Assembly: GCA_025363605.1 (NCBI GenBank)
Contig: JANYDO010000159.1
Location: forward strand, 1 to 34,786
Reading direction: 5' to 3'
Length of the DNA stretch: 34,786 nucleotides
DNA from: Candidatus Kapaibacterium sp.
Lineage (GTDB): Bacteria > Bacteroidota > Ignavibacteria > Kapaibacteriales > UBA4661
The notes beneath the pieces were generated by a model. That model had not been told where the DNA came from, made no database searches, and saw only the letters and a program-made list of their open reading frames with translations. A program made the position numbers and the translations under genes. This document shows positions 33,404 through 34,786 of the stretch, piece after piece (position 1 is the first letter of the stretch; each line of letters opens with the position of its first letter).

Positions 33404-33547
33404 TTATGCCAGTGCTTCCAGTGCAGCCGCAGCCTCCAAGAGTGTTCTGTAAAATGAACCGCGAAAAACCTCCTTTCCCTCCGCATCCACTTTTATCGGC
33501 AAAAAGCCGTAGCCTTTGACGTGGCGAATAACAAAATCTGTGTACAT
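33404..33547 (-). CDS. Small protein, first gene after the distal operator
   Basis: The 47-residue product (MYTDFVIRHVKGYGFLPIKV, then DAEGKEVFRG and an Ala-rich helix) starts at ATG 33547 and ends 7 bp before the terminator. It is the first gene after the three operator-like repeats and is set apart from the operon by that terminator. Its composition is like a small soluble regulator. No family is recognised, and it is not Arg-rich like lambda N. Confidence 0.6.
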   Translation of the reverse strand: MYTDFVIRHVKGYGFLPIKVDAEGKEVFRGSFYRTLLEAAAALEALA

Positions 33548-33612
33548 GATGACTGTCTCCTGATAAGATGAATGATTGCGGCTTTGTGCCGCGTTGTTTC
33601 TGAGTACAAATA

Positions 33613-33672
33613 TAAGAAAATTCTTAGCAATTTAATAAGAAAATTCTGCGTCATGCCATAAGAAAATTTCAC
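33613..33672 (-). promoter_or_regulatory. Candidate three-part operator before the recombination operon
   Basis: ATAAGAAAATT occurs at 33612, 33635 and 33658, a period of exactly 23 bp. The first copy is a full palindrome, TAAGAA-AA-TTCTTA (33613-33626); the others keep the left half and TTCT or TTTC. They occupy the promoter position for the gene at 33547. The same palindrome type lies in the repressor/Cro gap. Confidence 0.75.
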
Positions 33673-34025
33673 GCTCCTTGATGAATCACTTGCCAAATGG
33701 ATAATTTTTGCCTTGTTGCTTCACGCAGCATTGAAGCTGAACCGAAGGATTTTCCATCCCAAATAAGGACAAGCGCCTCAGCATATTTCGCCATCTGACG
33801 ATTGCGAATTGGTCCAGCGGCAGCGCCAAACGTTTTCCAGTCCGGCAAAAAAATCGTGCAGGGCAAGTCCAATTTGGCGGCAATGATTTCCGCGAGAGCA
33901 TCCACGCCCAACGCTCCACCCGAAACGATTTCGGTGACAGAAGCAAAAAACGGTGCTTCTTTGAGTGCGCGGCGCACGATAGAAATATCACGAATGGAGC
34001 GGCTTCCGGCGATAATACATTTCAT
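33669..34025 (-). CDS. DUF2493 (YspA-type SLOG) protein
   Basis: The 118-residue product starts MKCIIAGSRSI and continues with the SLOG-fold signature VSGGALGVDALAEIIA and a WKTFGAAAGPIRNRQMAKYAEALVLIWDG stretch. SLOG domains bind nucleotide-like ligands and appear in DNA uptake (DprA) and in phage and defence contexts. DUF2493 is frequent in phages, with no settled role. It ends right at the third operator repeat, so its transcript must read toward or stop at the operator region. Confidence 0.88.
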   Translation of the reverse strand: MKCIIAGSRSIRDISIVRRALKEAPFFASVTEIVSGGALGVDALAEIIAAKLDLPCTIFLPDWKTFGAAAGPIRNRQMAKYAEALVLIWDGKSFGSASMLREATRQKLSIWQVIHQGA

Positions 34026-34191
34026 AAATTTTCGGTAACGTGCGAGAGCTGAAACAATGTGCCACTACCGAGCGGAGAGCGCACGGCGCGGCGAGGGTCA
34101 TAAACGCGGGGGCGCAATCGGCAGCGCCCCCAAGCGGAGAGCAAAAAAGCACCCACCGCACGAAGCGGCGGGGCGGGGCGGGCGAGAGCAA
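34026..34191. other. GC-rich gap with perfect hairpin
   Basis: GGGGGCGC (34108-34115) pairs with GCGCCCCC (34124-34131) around eight bases, and GCGGAGAGC occurs twice on either side. No T-run follows, so it is not a clear terminator. I see no gene. It likely contains the DUF2493 promoter. Confidence 0.5.
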
Positions 34192-34629
34192 TCAACCATG
34201 CAACCAGTGGTATGAGGGCGCAATGTTAATCGTGCTACGCTGGAATTTACTGCGACGGTGCTGTGTGAGACGTTTATTTGCGCCGATGATACCAAGCCAA
34301 CTCCAAGCACTGCGCGGCGCTGTAAGGTCAAAGGGAAACGCTAGAGCAACACTAGGCGGCAATACAGGCACGGAAACGAAGTACACGCCGTCTTCTTGCC
34401 TCACAGCACAAGCATACCCAACACAGTCACCGGCACGGCGGGCGCATTTCTGGGCGCTCTGGCTATCAGTGAAATGCACCACACAAACCCAATCGGTGAA
34501 ACTATTGCGGCTGGGACGCAACTGCACTGCGCTTGGCTGCATTTGAGCAACGGCAGCACAGAAGGAAGCAAAATGCGGCGCATGGACGGCTTGACCGCTT
34601 GGGGAATGGTATTTTGTTACGCACTTCAT
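34192..34629 (-). CDS. Hypothetical protein
   Basis: The product is 145 residues from ATG 34629. The middle part (DWVCVVHFTDSQSAQKC to VSVPVLPPSVALAFPF, about 42-105) has alternating hydrophobic and charged residues as in a folded alpha/beta protein. The last 40 residues are basic and less typical, so the 3' end is less sure. The frame stays open upstream into the terminal repeat, but no better start is seen there. I recognise no family. Confidence 0.48.
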   Translation of the reverse strand: MKCVTKYHSPSGQAVHAPHFASFCAAVAQMQPSAVQLRPSRNSFTDWVCVVHFTDSQSAQKCARRAGDCVGYACAVRQEDGVYFVSVPVLPPSVALAFPFDLTAPRSAWSWLGIIGANKRLTQHRRSKFQRSTINIAPSYHWLHG

Positions 34630-34645
34630 AGTAGTAGAGGAAAAG

Positions 34646-34786
34646 AGTGATACCGAACCCAACAAATAAAAACCTCCGTTTGAGGTAGTGGGGTGTTCGG
34701 CGAGAATAAGTGCCTCCCGCTCGGTTGGAAAAATTGTGCAAGGGCGGTGCGGAGTCTTCGGAGCGCCGTTCATTTTACCCTTGCAC
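34646..34786. repeat. Terminal direct repeat, copy 2 (circle closure)
   Basis: This is the same 141 bases as positions 1-141. It should be counted only once in the circular molecule. It lies between the 3' side of the hairpin-rich block and the probable start of the minus-strand gene at 34629. Confidence 0.93.

Noticed and set aside
1-34786. Terminal repeats as phage ends or transposon long repeats
   Set aside because: They are exactly identical, 141 bp long and without integrase or target duplications; circular assembly overlap explains them better.

Overview
The first 141 bases (1-141) are identical to the last 141 (34646-34786), so the window is a closed circle of about 34,645 bp read slightly past its start. 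It carries an iteron-type replication origin with a Rep_3-like initiator, ParA and ParB, and a serine resolvase, so it is best read as a plasmid. Two proteins end in type IX secretion (T9SS) sorting domains (one begins with an NHPNPF motif), and Shine-Dalgarno sequences are weak or absent. Both point to a host in the Bacteroidota/Chlorobiota (FCB) group, perhaps Ignavibacteria- or Kapabacteria-like; this is inferred from gene style, not from a marker gene.

Layout. (a) 1-1565: GC-rich, hairpin-rich DNA without a convincing gene. (b) 1566-2876: an AT-rich DUF6602-like gene. (c) 2839-7717, minus strand: a phage-like series running from a Cro-like regulator through a DUF4373-type replication protein, a stand-alone DnaA domain IV and a winged-helix protein to a lysis-type cassette (cysteine endolysin, holin-like membrane proteins) and a thermonuclease. 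(d) 7805-8670, plus strand: a CI-like repressor split into a DNA-binding protein and a UmuD-like self-cleaving peptidase. (e) 8794-12507: resolvase, seven iterons, rep-parA-parB. (f) 12578-13793: a second GC-rich block with a long hairpin related to the one at 40-211 and one 53-codon gene. (g) 13842-23621, minus strand: a 3030-residue T9SS-exported protein with a metzincin-like protease domain, followed by a lipoprotein. (h) 24006-29406, plus strand: a LytTR response regulator, two paralogous lamin-tail-like surface proteins, a nuclease-like/DUF2806-like pair, and a stand-alone M41-like peptidase. (i) 29615-29977: an IS256-family transposase remnant. (j) 30375-34629, minus strand: a phage-like recombination operon (YqaJ exonuclease, OB-fold-like protein, DUF1351-like coiled coil, small acidic proteins) and a DUF2493/SLOG protein.

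How the parts may work together. Three copies of a TAAGAAAATTCTTA-like operator lie between the split repressor and the Cro-like gene (7737-7798). Three more, at exact 23-bp spacing, precede the recombination operon 26 kb away (33613-33672). This resembles the paired three-part operators OR and OL of phage lambda, yet no capsid, portal, terminase or tail gene is visible. Separately, the motif TGCTCACACAA occurs as two 20-bp-spaced direct repeats on each side of the LytTR regulator gene. Each pair points towards a surface-protein gene: the giant T9SS protein on one side and a lipoprotein on the other. These are strong candidates for the regulator's binding sites. The element therefore looks like a phage-derived plasmid with a lambda-like switch that also carries a regulated cell-surface module.
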